Source: JBGQOG01 sp052113705 (lineage in GTDB: Bacteria; Pseudomonadota; Alphaproteobacteria; Rhodobacterales; Rhodobacteraceae). Taken from it: 64,000 nucleotides of DNA. The notes under the pieces were generated by a model. It was not told the origin of the DNA and ran no database searches. It saw nothing but the letters and a program-made list of their open reading frames with translations. The stretch covers positions 325,473-389,472 of the forward strand of contig NZ_JBGQOG010000003.1 of NCBI RefSeq assembly GCF_052113705.1, given 5' to 3'. Positions 17,784 through 26,384 of this stretch are shown in pieces; position 1 is the stretch's first letter, and each line of letters starts with the position of its first letter. The position numbers and the translations under genes were made by a program.

Positions 17784-18911
17784 ATGGCACAATTTTCCTA
17801 TCTGACCACTATCGAATTCGAGGCCGGTGCACTGCGCCGCTTGCCCGAGATGATCGCGGGACTGGGCCTCAAACGTCCGCTGCTGGTCAGCGACCGAGGG
17901 CTTGAAGCGACGGGCCTGGTCGCGAGGGTGGCGGGGCTTTGCCCTGCCGAAACCACCGTCTTTCTCGAAGTTCCCAGCAACCCGACCGAAGCGGCCACTC
18001 TCGAAGCGCTGAACGCCTATCGTGCGGGCCAATGCGACGGGGTGATCGCCTTGGGCGGTGGGTCTCCGATTGATCTGGCCAAGGGCGTGGCGCTGCTTGC
18101 GACCCATCCCGAGCCCCTGGCTCAGTATGCCGTGATCGCGGGAGGGCTGGCGCGCATCACCGCGAATGTGGCGCCTGTGATGGCGATCCCGACCACCGCA
18201 GGCACCGGGGCCGAGGTGGGCCGTGCTGCGCTGATCACCCTGAACGATGGCCGCAAGCTGGGTTTTATCAGCCCGTCGCTCTTCCCCAAACTGGCGCTGT
18301 GCGACCCTGAGCTGACGCTGGGCCTGCCGAAATGGCTGACCGCCGCCACGGGCCTTGATGCGCTGTCGCATTGCATCGAAACATTCCTGTCGCCCCGTTT
18401 TAACCCCGTGGCTGATGCCATTGCGCTGGATGGTGCGGGCCGGATCTGGAGCAACCTTGAAAGAGTCATGGCCGATGGCAGCGACCTCGCGGGCCGGTCT
18501 GAGCTGATGCTGGGCTCGCTCATGGGCGGGTTGACCTTCCAAAAGGGGTTGGGTGCCATTCACGCGCTCTCGCATGCGTTGGGCGGACTGAAAGAGCCGG
18601 CCCTGCATCATGGCACGCTCAATGCAGTCCTGTTGCCGGTGGTTGTGCGTTTCAACAATGTTATCGTGCCGGAAAAGGTAAGCCGTCTGAAAACCGCCAT
18701 GGGTCTCGCCCCGGATGCCGATCTGGCGGAGGCGCTTGACGCTTTGAACCGCCGTCTTGGCATCCCGGCCGGTTTGAGGACACTGGGCCTGCGCGAAGAG
18801 CAGTTCGACCATGTCATCGAGCGGGCGCTGGCCGATCACAGCCATGCCACCAATCCGCGTGCGGCGACGGCAGAGGAATACCGCGCCATGCTCAATGCGG
18901 TCTGGATCTGA
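17784..18911 (+). CDS. Iron-containing alcohol dehydrogenase, probable maleylacetate reductase (375 aa)
   Basis: A group III metal-dependent dehydrogenase. GGGSPIDLAKG binds the nucleotide, and PTTAGTGAEVGRAA is the family's second hallmark. All four metal ligands of iron alcohol dehydrogenases appear present: Asp and His in GLDALSH, His in LSHALGG and His in HHGTLNA. Placed directly after an intradiol dioxygenase, the expected role is NAD(P)H-dependent reduction of maleylacetate (or an analogue) to 3-oxoadipate. Some maleylacetate reductases have lost metal ligands, so an alcohol dehydrogenase role remains possible. Confidence 0.82.
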   Translation: MAQFSYLTTIEFEAGALRRLPEMIAGLGLKRPLLVSDRGLEATGLVARVAGLCPAETTVFLEVPSNPTEAATLEALNAYRAGQCDGVIALGGGSPIDLAKGVALLATHPEPLAQYAVIAGGLARITANVAPVMAIPTTAGTGAEVGRAALITLNDGRKLGFISPSLFPKLALCDPELTLGLPKWLTAATGLDALSHCIETFLSPRFNPVADAIALDGAGRIWSNLERVMADGSDLAGRSELMLGSLMGGLTFQKGLGAIHALSHALGGLKEPALHHGTLNAVLLPVVVRFNNVIVPEKVSRLKTAMGLAPDADLAEALDALNRRLGIPAGLRTLGLREEQFDHVIERALADHSHATNPRAATAEEYRAMLNAVWI

Positions 18912-18920
18912 GGCAAGCCC

Positions 18921-19532
18921 ATGCAACCTTTGCGCACCGTCACCGGCATTTCGGCTCCGCTGCGGCTGATCAACATCGACACAGACATGATCAGCCCGAA
19001 ACAATACCTCAAAAAGGTCAGCCGCGAGGGGCTTGCCGAGGGCTTCATGCTCGAGCGCCGCTTCGATAAGAATGGCCGCCCCGACCCCGAGTTTTCGCTG
19101 AACCAGCCCCGCTATCAGGGGGCTTCGGTCCTGATCGCGGGCGATAACTTCGGCTGCGGCTCGTCGCGCGAACAGGCTCCCTGGGCTTTGCTCGATGCAG
19201 GCTATCGCTGTGTGATCTCGACCAGTTTCGGCGACATCTTCCACAACAATTGCTTCAAGAACGCGCTTTTGCCGGTGCGGGTCACGCCTGAGCAGTTGGA
19301 GCTTCTTTTTACCCATGCCGAAACCGCCGCAGATCCCCGCCTGACGATCGATCTCGAGGCGCAGGAAATCCGCCTTGCGGGCCATCCCGCGATTTCCTTC
19401 ACCGTCGACGCCTATCAGCGGCGCCTGCTGCTGCAAGGGCTTGATGAAGTCTCGCTGACCGAACAGCGCAGCGCTTTGATCGATAACTTCGAAATTCGCC
19501 GGAGGGCCGCGTGCCCCTGGATCTTTGCCTGA
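18921..19532 (+). CDS. leuD: LeuD-like isomerase/hydratase small subunit (203 aa)
   Basis: The swivelling small subunit of the aconitase superfamily. NIDTDMISPKQYLK near the N terminus and GDNFGCGSSREQAPWALLDAG in the middle are the LeuD signatures, and length is normal for bacterial LeuD. In leucine synthesis LeuCD isomerises 2- to 3-isopropylmalate, and relatives hydrate maleate, citraconate or dimethylmaleate. Here it lies ten bases after the reductase gene in a catabolic operon lacking leuA, so a catabolic hydratase role is likely. The symbol indicates family only. Confidence 0.88.
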   Translation: MQPLRTVTGISAPLRLINIDTDMISPKQYLKKVSREGLAEGFMLERRFDKNGRPDPEFSLNQPRYQGASVLIAGDNFGCGSSREQAPWALLDAGYRCVISTSFGDIFHNNCFKNALLPVRVTPEQLELLFTHAETAADPRLTIDLEAQEIRLAGHPAISFTVDAYQRRLLLQGLDEVSLTEQRSALIDNFEIRRRAACPWIFA

Positions 19533-19541
19533 GAGAAAGAC

Positions 19542-20666
19542 ATGAAAACTCATAAGATTCTGACACTCGCCGGCGATGGTATCGGGCCGGAGGTTCTGGC
19601 CGAGGCAGTGCGCTTCCTCAAGCGTCTTGAGGCACTCGGCCTGGCCCGGTTCGAATTCGAAGACGATCTGGCCGGAGGGGCTTCGATCGATGCGCGGGGC
19701 GTGCCGCTTTCGCCGGAAACACTCGCCCGCGCCAAGCTTGCCGATGCGGTGCTGTTCGGCGCGGTTGGCGGGCCGAAGTGGGACGGGAAAGGGCCGTATC
19801 ACCTGCGCCCCGAGCAAGGCATTCTTGGCCTGCGCCAAGGTCTTGGCCTCTACGCCAACCTGCGGCCCGCGCGCTGCTATGCGCCGCTTGCGGCCGCCAG
19901 CTCGCTGAAGCAAGAGTTGGTCGAAGGGCTGGACATCCTGATCGTCCGGGAACTGACAGGCGGCGTCTATTTCGGTCAACCGAAAGAGATCGTCACCCTT
20001 GAAGACGGTCAGCGCCGCGCGACCGACACACAAGTCTACACCACCAGCGAGATTGAGCGGATTGCCCGCGTCGCCTTTGAGCTGGCGCGCAGCCGGGGCA
20101 ACTTTGTTCACTCGGCCGAGAAGAACAATGTGATGCGCACGGGCTCGCTCTGGAAAGAAACCGTGACGGAGCTGCATGCGGCGGAATATGCCGATGTGAC
20201 GCTGCACCATATTCTCGCGGACAATTGCGGCATGCAGTTGGTGCGCAGGCCCAAGCAATTCGATGTCATGGTGATGGACAACCTCTTCGGTGACATTCTG
20301 TCGGACGTGGCCGCGATGCTCACGGGCAGCCTTGGGATGCTGCCCTCGGCTTCGCTTGGCGCGGTGAGCCCTGCGACGGGCAAGCGCGCCGCGCTCTATG
20401 AACCGATCCATGGCACTGCACCCGACATTGCAGGCCAGAACAAGGCCAATCCTCTCGCCATGCTGGCCTCAACCGAGATGATGCTGCGCTATTCGCTGGA
20501 TGAGGCGCCGCTGGCCGATGCGTTGTCTTCGGCCATCGAAGCGGTGCTGGCGCGCGGCCTGCGCACGCCTGACATTGCCGCTCCCGGCACCACCGTGGTT
20601 GGGACCGCCGAAATGGGCGCCGCCGTTGCGGAAGAGGTCGCCAATATTCTGGAGGTCGCCGCATGA
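19542..20666 (+). CDS. leuB: LeuB-like beta-decarboxylating dehydrogenase (374 aa)
   Basis: A full-length 3-isopropylmalate dehydrogenase family protein. It has GDGIGPEV at 11-18, RELTGGVYFGQPKE, the catalytic KNNVM Lys and DNLFGDILSD for Mg and substrate. The substrate loop reads EQGILGLR (Glu91, Ile94, Leu95, Arg98), matching the hydrophobic pattern of true isopropylmalate dehydrogenases rather than D-malate or tartrate dehydrogenases. It therefore probably oxidises and decarboxylates a 3-alkyl- or 3-carboxyalkyl-malate to a 2-oxo acid. It is encoded between leuD and leuC, overlapping leuC by four bases. The symbol indicates family only. Confidence 0.88.
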   Translation: MKTHKILTLAGDGIGPEVLAEAVRFLKRLEALGLARFEFEDDLAGGASIDARGVPLSPETLARAKLADAVLFGAVGGPKWDGKGPYHLRPEQGILGLRQGLGLYANLRPARCYAPLAAASSLKQELVEGLDILIVRELTGGVYFGQPKEIVTLEDGQRRATDTQVYTTSEIERIARVAFELARSRGNFVHSAEKNNVMRTGSLWKETVTELHAAEYADVTLHHILADNCGMQLVRRPKQFDVMVMDNLFGDILSDVAAMLTGSLGMLPSASLGAVSPATGKRAALYEPIHGTAPDIAGQNKANPLAMLASTEMMLRYSLDEAPLADALSSAIEAVLARGLRTPDIAAPGTTVVGTAEMGAAVAEEVANILEVAA

Positions 20667-22069
20667 GACAGCCGCAGACGCTTTTTGACAAGATCTGGGC
20701 AGATCACCTGATTGACATGCAGCCCGATGGCACAGCACTCATCTACATCGACCGGCATCTCGTGCACGAGGTCTCGTCCCCGCAGGCCTTCGAGGCGCTC
20801 CGGATGGCGGGCCGCTCGGTCCGGGCGCCGCGCAACACTCTTGCGGTGGCCGACCACAACATCCCCACCCTGAACCGTGCTGCGGGTATCGCAGATGAGG
20901 CCAGCCGCGTTCAGGTCGAGACGTTGGAGCGCAATGCAGCGCAGAATGGGATCGACTTCTTTGGCACCGATGATGCCCGCCAGGGCGTGGTCCATGTGAT
21001 CGGGCCTGAGCAGGGATTTACCTTGCCGGGCACCACCATCGTTTGCGGCGACAGCCATACATCAACGCATGGTGCTTTCGGTGCTTTTGCGATGGGGATC
21101 GGCACCTCTGAGATTGAACATGTGCTGGCCACTCAGACCCTGGTGCAGCGCAAATCGAAGAACATGCGCATCCGCGTTGACGGCACCCTTCCCAAGGATG
21201 TCAGCCCCAAGGATATTATTCTGGCGATCATCGGCCAGATCGGCACTGGCGGCGCGACAGGCCATGTCATCGAATATTGCGGCACGGCCATCGAGGCTCT
21301 TTCGATGGAAGGCAGAATGACGGTCTGCAACATGTCGATCGAGGCGGGCGCCCGCGCCGGTCTGATCGCTCCGGACGACAAGACCTTTGCCTATCTCAAA
21401 GGCCGCCCGCGCAGCCCGCAGGGTGCCGAATGGGATCAGGCGGTCGCCGCTTGGGCGCACCTGCACTCGGACGAAGGGGCGGTGTTCGACTGCGAATTTT
21501 CCCTCGATGCCGCCGCCTTACCCCCCGTGGTGACCTGGGGCACCAGCCCTGAGGATGTGGTTGCGGTGACCGGCAGGGTTCCTGATCCCGCCGAGATTGC
21601 CGAGGTGACGAAGCGCCGGTCCAAAGAGCAAGCCCTGTCGTATATGGGGCTCACGGCGGGTCAGGCCATCACCGATATCGCGCTCGACAGGGTTTTCATC
21701 GGTTCGTGCACCAATGGCCGGATTGAGGATCTGCGCGCCGCTGCCGACATCGTGCGCGGTCGGCAGGTGGCTGCGCGGGTCTCGGCAATGGTTGTGCCAG
21801 GCTCCGGACTGGTGCGCGCGCAGGCCGAGGCCGAAGGGCTTGACCGGGTATTCATCGATGCGGGGTTTGAGTGGCGCGAAGCGGGTTGCTCGATGTGTCT
21901 GGCGATGAACCCTGATCAGTTGGCCCCGGGCGAGCGCTGCGCCTCAACCTCGAACCGCAATTTCGAAGGGCGGCAGGGCTATCAGGGCCGAACCCATCTC
22001 GTGTCGCCCCGGATGGCCGCCGCCGCCGCGATCGCCGGACATTTCGTCGACATCCGGTCCTGGCCATGA
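20663..22069 (+). CDS. leuC: LeuC-like isomerase/hydratase large subunit (468 aa)
   Basis: The 4Fe-4S large subunit of the isopropylmalate isomerase family. The cluster ligands are visible as the Cys of FIGSCTNGRIEDLR and the two Cys of AGCSMCLAMNPDQL. CGDSHTSTHGAFGAFAMGIG and the C-terminal TSNRNFEGRQG complete the family marks. Length is normal for bacterial LeuC. Gene order leuD-leuB-leuC, with a 4-base overlap at each leuC junction, suggests a coupled complex working on one intermediate. As with leuD and leuB, the symbol indicates family; the context is catabolic. Confidence 0.88.
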   Translation: MRQPQTLFDKIWADHLIDMQPDGTALIYIDRHLVHEVSSPQAFEALRMAGRSVRAPRNTLAVADHNIPTLNRAAGIADEASRVQVETLERNAAQNGIDFFGTDDARQGVVHVIGPEQGFTLPGTTIVCGDSHTSTHGAFGAFAMGIGTSEIEHVLATQTLVQRKSKNMRIRVDGTLPKDVSPKDIILAIIGQIGTGGATGHVIEYCGTAIEALSMEGRMTVCNMSIEAGARAGLIAPDDKTFAYLKGRPRSPQGAEWDQAVAAWAHLHSDEGAVFDCEFSLDAAALPPVVTWGTSPEDVVAVTGRVPDPAEIAEVTKRRSKEQALSYMGLTAGQAITDIALDRVFIGSCTNGRIEDLRAAADIVRGRQVAARVSAMVVPGSGLVRAQAEAEGLDRVFIDAGFEWREAGCSMCLAMNPDQLAPGERCASTSNRNFEGRQGYQGRTHLVSPRMAAAAAIAGHFVDIRSWP

Positions 22070-22626
22070 TGCGCGTCGCCGGTCTCTGTGGCAGCCTGCG
22101 TCGGGGCTCCTATAACCGCTATCTTCTGCAGGCCTGTGCCGATGCGCTGCCCGCAGGCGCGCAGTACAACCCGCTGGGCTATGACGACCTTCCGGCATTC
22201 GATGCCGATCTGCTGGAGGCGCCGAGGCCCGAAACGGCGAGAGTTCTGGCCGACGGGCTGGCCGCCGCCGATGCGATCATCATTGCCTCGCCCGAATACA
22301 ACTATTCGGTTCCCGGTGCGCTGAAGAACGCGATCGACTGGGTCTCGCGCGATCCGCGCAAACCCTTTGCGGGCAAACCGGTGCTGCTGTTGTCGGCCTC
22401 CACCTCAATGTTGGGGGGCGTGCGGATGCAGTATCACCTGCGCCAGATTCTGGTGTTTCTGGAAGCGCATCCGCTGAACCGCCCCGAAATCTTCATCTCG
22501 CAGGCCGCATTGCGCTTCGATGATACGGGCCAGCTGACCGACCCTGTTGCGCTGGACTTGCTGGTGCAGGCGGGCGCTGCGCTGGGGGAACTGCATCAAA
22601 AACTATCATCGGTGAAGAGCGGCTGA
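22066..22626 (+). CDS. NAD(P)H-dependent FMN reductase / quinone reductase (186 aa)
   Basis: A flavodoxin-fold reductase of the ChrR/YieF type. GSLRRGSYNRYLL near the N terminus is the FMN phosphate loop, and SPEYNYSVPGALKNAIDWVSR is the second FMN contact of the family. Such proteins reduce quinones by two electrons, or supply reduced FMN. In hydroxyquinol pathways a reductase is needed to turn hydroxybenzoquinone into hydroxyquinol for the intradiol dioxygenase, which would explain its place here. It overlaps the leuC stop by four bases. Confidence 0.88.
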   Translation: MMRVAGLCGSLRRGSYNRYLLQACADALPAGAQYNPLGYDDLPAFDADLLEAPRPETARVLADGLAAADAIIIASPEYNYSVPGALKNAIDWVSRDPRKPFAGKPVLLLSASTSMLGGVRMQYHLRQILVFLEAHPLNRPEIFISQAALRFDDTGQLTDPVALDLLVQAGAALGELHQKLSSVKSG

Positions 22627-22677
22627 CAGCTGCCGGACCGATGCCCGCCTGACTTTTACATTCCAGGGAGGAAGACC

Positions 22678-23793
22678 ATGAAAGTTGACATCCAAAATCT
22701 GCTTCGGGCGACCGCGCTTGCGGGCTTTTGCCTTATCCCCGGCCTTGCCGGTGCCGAAACGATCCACGCAACCATCGGCGCCAGCCATCCCCCCGCGGTG
22801 CCGTGGGTGGGTCAGATCAGCAAGTCCTTCGTTCCCGGCGTCAATGCCAAGCTCGAAGCCGCTGGCAGCGAATACCGCCTTGATTTCACCGAGGCCTATT
22901 CCGGCCAGCTATATAAGGCGAACGAGACGGTGACCGCGCTTTCCGACGGTCTTGCCGATATCGGCTGGGTTTTCAGTCTGGTGGAATCCAGCCGCCTGCC
23001 GCTCACCCAGGTTACAGGTTACACGCCGGGCGTGTTGAGCGATCCGGTCAAGCTGATCAAGATCTTCAACGATCTCAATGAATCGGTCCCCGCGCTCAAA
23101 GATGAATGGACGGCGCAGAATTTGGTCTTTCTCTCAGCCACCGCCGGAGACTCCCACCAGCTCTTCACCAACTTCCCGGTTAAGTCGCTGGCGGATCTGA
23201 ATGGGCGCAAGCTCTCGGCCCCCGGCACAGTGGGCAACTGGTTGCAAGGAACCGGCGCCATCCCGGTCGATGGCACCGCCGCCAGCTTTTACACGGATGC
23301 GGCAACCGGGCTGACCGAAGGTGCCACCACGGTGCTGACGGTTGCAGAAGGTATCAAATACACCGAGGTCGCACCCTACGTGACGATCACCAACCTCGGC
23401 TCGACCTATTTCGGCGGGCTGGTGGCGAATATGGATTTCTGGAATGGCCTGCCGGAAGAGGTCCAGATCGCCATTCGCGATGCCGCTCATGATTATTCGG
23501 TCGCCGTCGGCGAGGAAGTCCTTCAACGCGAGGCTGCTTTTCTTGAGAAGTTGCGCACCGAAGGTCCGACGATGTCGCCGCCGGTTACCGTGACCGAAAT
23601 GTCGGCGGAGGACCTGAAAACCTGGTTCGCCGCGATGCCCAACGTCCCTGCAGCCTGGGTTGAGGCAAGCGAGGCGCGTGGTCTGGCGGCTGGGGAGTTG
23701 CTGCAGACCTACATGAAGGCCGCCCGCGACGTGAGTGCCACGCCGCTTCGTGACTGGGATGTCGAGATGCGTGAGGCGCAGGCTGCCAAATAA
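22678..23793 (+). CDS. TRAP transporter solute-binding protein, DctP family (371 aa)
   Basis: A periplasmic binding protein with a signal peptide ending about residue 26 (PGLAGA/E). The DctP fold is recognisable from ASHPPAVPWVGQISKSF, GLADIGWVFS and the LADLNGRKLSAPG segment. In most DctP proteins the position after K-L/I is an Arg that grips the ligand carboxylate; here it is Ser180, so the ligand may be bound differently or may not be a simple carboxylate. A good GGGAGG site precedes the ATG. It is followed by the DctQ and DctM genes and probably imports the operon's substrate. Confidence 0.88.
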   Translation: MKVDIQNLLRATALAGFCLIPGLAGAETIHATIGASHPPAVPWVGQISKSFVPGVNAKLEAAGSEYRLDFTEAYSGQLYKANETVTALSDGLADIGWVFSLVESSRLPLTQVTGYTPGVLSDPVKLIKIFNDLNESVPALKDEWTAQNLVFLSATAGDSHQLFTNFPVKSLADLNGRKLSAPGTVGNWLQGTGAIPVDGTAASFYTDAATGLTEGATTVLTVAEGIKYTEVAPYVTITNLGSTYFGGLVANMDFWNGLPEEVQIAIRDAAHDYSVAVGEEVLQREAAFLEKLRTEGPTMSPPVTVTEMSAEDLKTWFAAMPNVPAAWVEASEARGLAAGELLQTYMKAARDVSATPLRDWDVEMREAQAAK

Positions 23794-23882
23794 GGCCGCT
23801 GTCACCGGCTCGGGCCGCCCGGAAAGGTTCGGGCAGCTCAGGCGGCACCATGAAGTAAGCTCGCGCTACGGGAGGAAATCGG

Positions 23883-24455
23883 ATGGCGGAGATACAATAT
23901 ACGAAGAGACCAGGCGCCTTGCGCATGTGGAATTATCTGACCGACGCATCCAACGCATTGGGCGCAAGCCTGATCTGCCTGATCATGGTCCTGATGTGCT
24001 TCGACGTCGCGTCGCGCAATCTGGCGAACAAACCTTTGCCGGGCGTGGCGGATATCGTGTCATCGACAATCGTGGCTGCCGTATTCCTTGGGCTGCCGAA
24101 CGCAATCCGCAGCGGTCGCCTGACCAGGGCCGAGCTGTTCTTCAGCCCATTCGCCAACGCCTGTCCCAAAGCCGCACGTGTCCTTGAAACCCTGTTCATG
24201 CTGATCGGCGTTGCCGCCTGCCTTGCCATCGCATTCTGGACATGGCCGCGTCTGCAAAAGGCCTGGTCCACATCGGAATTCGTCGGGATAGTCGGTATTC
24301 TCACCTTTCCGAGCTGGCCCGTGCGGGCCATCGTTTTTGCCGGGTCAATGCTCGCAGCACTCCAATATGTGGTGAATGCTGCCCGCACAATCATGGGGCT
24401 TGATCCCTTGGGTGGAACTCCGGGCGACATGCCCAAGATTGAAAGCGAGATCTGA
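23883..24455 (+). CDS. TRAP transporter small permease, DctQ family (190 aa)
   Basis: Four membrane segments, starting at about residues 28-45 (LGASLICLIMVLMCFDVASR), with the motif DVASRNLANKPLPGVADIV typical of DctQ. The ribosome site is GGGAGGAAATC. It ends on the base that begins the DctM gene. The 89-base gap after the binding protein contains no evident terminator. Confidence 0.88.
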   Translation: MAEIQYTKRPGALRMWNYLTDASNALGASLICLIMVLMCFDVASRNLANKPLPGVADIVSSTIVAAVFLGLPNAIRSGRLTRAELFFSPFANACPKAARVLETLFMLIGVAACLAIAFWTWPRLQKAWSTSEFVGIVGILTFPSWPVRAIVFAGSMLAALQYVVNAARTIMGLDPLGGTPGDMPKIESEI

Positions 24456-25783
24456 TGGACATCTCAATTGGGGTCACCATCGTCGGCCTGCTCATTTTTC
24501 TCGTGCTTCTGGGCATGCCCGTCGCATTGTCGCTGCTGACCTCCTCCTTTATCGGCATCGCAATCCTGCGCTCGCCTGAGTTGGCAGGCCGCTTTCTGGC
24601 GGCGGCGGCGAATGATGCGCTGAACGATTATCTCTACGGGGTCATTCCGCTCTTCGTGCTGATGGGGCTGGTGGTCTGTCAGTCGGGCATCGGGCGCGAT
24701 ACGTTTGACGTGTTCGAGTGGATGCTGCGGCGCATTCGCGGCGGGCTCGGCATTGCCACGGTCGCCGCCAATATGGTCTTCGCCGCGATCACCGGCGTCA
24801 GCATCGCTTCGGCGGCCGTGTTTTCGCGCATCGCCGTGCCTGAAATGCGCCGTCACGGCTATTCCGCCGAACTCGCCGTTGGTGCAGTCGCCGGGTCGTC
24901 TGTGTTGGGGATGCTGATCCCGCCGAGCCTGCTGCTGATCGTCTATGGTGTCATCGCTGAACAATCCGTGGGCAAGCTCTTTGTCGCGGGATTGCTGCCG
25001 GGCTTGCTGTTGGCGCTGATTTTCGCCGGGATCATCGTGCTGATTGCCTATTGGCGCCCGAAGAATGTGGGGATCAACGCCGCTGTCGAGGCCGGGCAAG
25101 TCTCGCCGGATACCCATCAGGGCCGCAACTTAACCCGCCGACAGGCCGTCGGCCTGCTGCTTCCGATCTTTTTGCTGATCATGCTGGTTCTGGGCGGCAT
25201 CTATTCGGGTCTGTTCAGCCCGACCGAGGCAGGGGCTGTGGGCGCCGCAGGGGCCATTCTGATCGCTGTATTGCGGCGTACGCTGTCGGGCCGCGACTTC
25301 TGGCAAGTGCTGATGGAGACCGGGAACATCAATGTTTCGATCCTGTTCCTGATCATTGCCGCCATGCTCTACAGCCGTGTCTTGACGCTGAGCGGGTTGC
25401 CGGGCGATGTGGCCGAGATGATTGCTGCCATGCAGCTCGGCTATGTCCAGTTCATGCTGCTCTATGTCGCGATCCTGGTTGTGATGGGCTGTTTCATCGA
25501 CTCGGTATCGATCTTGCTGATCGTGGTGCCGATTGTGCTTCCGGTTGCCAAAACCATGGGGCTTGATCCGATCTGGTTCGGCGTGGTGTCGATCATCGCG
25601 ATCGAGATCGGGCTTCTGACACCACCTTTCGGGATGTCGGCCTTTGTGGTCAAAGCCAGTCTGCATGACCAGGGCATCAGTCTGGCGACGGTTTTCCGAG
25701 GTGCGGTGCCCTTCATCGGCGGAATGCTTTTGCTGATCGTATTGCTCACCCTCTTCCCCCAAATCGCGCTGCTGCTTGTATAG
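24455..25783 (+). CDS. TRAP transporter large permease, DctM family (442 aa)
   Basis: A twelve-segment membrane protein of standard DctM length. IPPSLLLIVYGVIAEQSVGK, FSPTEAGAVGAAGAI and TPPFGMSAFVVKAS are the conserved re-entrant and helix motifs of the family. Uptake is driven by the sodium gradient in characterised members. It completes the TRAP importer of this operon. Confidence 0.93.
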   Translation: MDISIGVTIVGLLIFLVLLGMPVALSLLTSSFIGIAILRSPELAGRFLAAAANDALNDYLYGVIPLFVLMGLVVCQSGIGRDTFDVFEWMLRRIRGGLGIATVAANMVFAAITGVSIASAAVFSRIAVPEMRRHGYSAELAVGAVAGSSVLGMLIPPSLLLIVYGVIAEQSVGKLFVAGLLPGLLLALIFAGIIVLIAYWRPKNVGINAAVEAGQVSPDTHQGRNLTRRQAVGLLLPIFLLIMLVLGGIYSGLFSPTEAGAVGAAGAILIAVLRRTLSGRDFWQVLMETGNINVSILFLIIAAMLYSRVLTLSGLPGDVAEMIAAMQLGYVQFMLLYVAILVVMGCFIDSVSILLIVVPIVLPVAKTMGLDPIWFGVVSIIAIEIGLLTPPFGMSAFVVKASLHDQGISLATVFRGAVPFIGGMLLLIVLLTLFPQIALLLV

Positions 25784-25808
25784 CCGTACCGCAAAAGGAG
25801 CCGTTTGC

Positions 25809-26201
25809 ATGGCGTACACCATCGATGTGAAAGACCTTGAGGCGAAATGTGCACCGTTCCTGCGGGCGCGGTGGTACGTTGTCGTCTCACGCCCAACCGA
25901 TAAGGCCGAAGCGCTGCTGAACACGGTGACGCCAGAGCATCTGGCCCATCAGATCCAAACCGAGCAAAACGGTCATATGGTTGCGGCGGGCCCGTTGCTG
26001 AGTGAGGACGGGCAGCGTTTTGACGGGACGGGCATGTTCGTGTTGAACTGCGGCAGCATTGAGGAGGCCCGCGACATCTGCGATCGTGACCCGATGCACA
26101 TATCTGGCGCGCGCACCTACACCGTCCGCCCTTGGATGGTGAACGAGGGCGGTTTGACCCTGCGCATCACGTTTTCGGATCAAAAAATGCAGATCGTCTG
26201 A
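25809..26201 (+). CDS. YciI-family protein (130 aa)
   Basis: A small ferredoxin-like-fold protein. HLAHQIQTEQNGHMVAAGPL gives the conserved His, and CDRDPMHISGARTYTVRPW gives the conserved DP region of YciI proteins. The chosen ATG follows AAAAGGAGC at good spacing. The YciI family includes TftG, the 5-chlorohydroxyquinol dehydrochlorinase of 2,4,5-T degradation, which works beside a hydroxyquinol dioxygenase and a maleylacetate reductase. The same neighbours occur here, so a role in dehalogenation or isomerisation of a substituted hydroxyquinol is attractive but unproven. It is the last gene of the operon. Confidence 0.85.
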   Translation: MAYTIDVKDLEAKCAPFLRARWYVVVSRPTDKAEALLNTVTPEHLAHQIQTEQNGHMVAAGPLLSEDGQRFDGTGMFVLNCGSIEEARDICDRDPMHISGARTYTVRPWMVNEGGLTLRITFSDQKMQIV

Positions 26202-26384
26202 GGCCCCTCAGGTTGGCGCAGGTCGTCTGCCCGGTCCTCAAGGATCGGTTTAGCGCCAATGACCGGCGTCTGTTCCCACGGTTCGGTGCGTGGGGATGGA
26301 ATGCTCCCACTGCGGCGGTCCACCTTTTGGGATAGGACCATCCCACCTTCGCAAGCAGCGTCCCGACCATAGGTTGGCGGCACA

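Noticed and set aside
17622..20411. Very long open frame (929 codons) on the minus strand
   Set aside because: It is antisense to the reductase, LeuD and LeuB genes, which have clear motifs. Its His-, Gln- and Arg-rich translation is typical of the shadow frame of GC-rich codons.
18921..22069. LeuDBC as the primary leucine biosynthetic genes
   Set aside because: There is no leuA, the genes are embedded in a ring-cleavage operon under an IclR regulator, and the order D-B-C is unusual. The possibility is kept only as the refuting case of the main finding.
26196..26210. CTGAGG/CCTCAG hairpin at the end of the YciI gene
   Set aside because: The two-base loop is too tight for a stable hairpin and no T-run follows, so it was not called a terminator.
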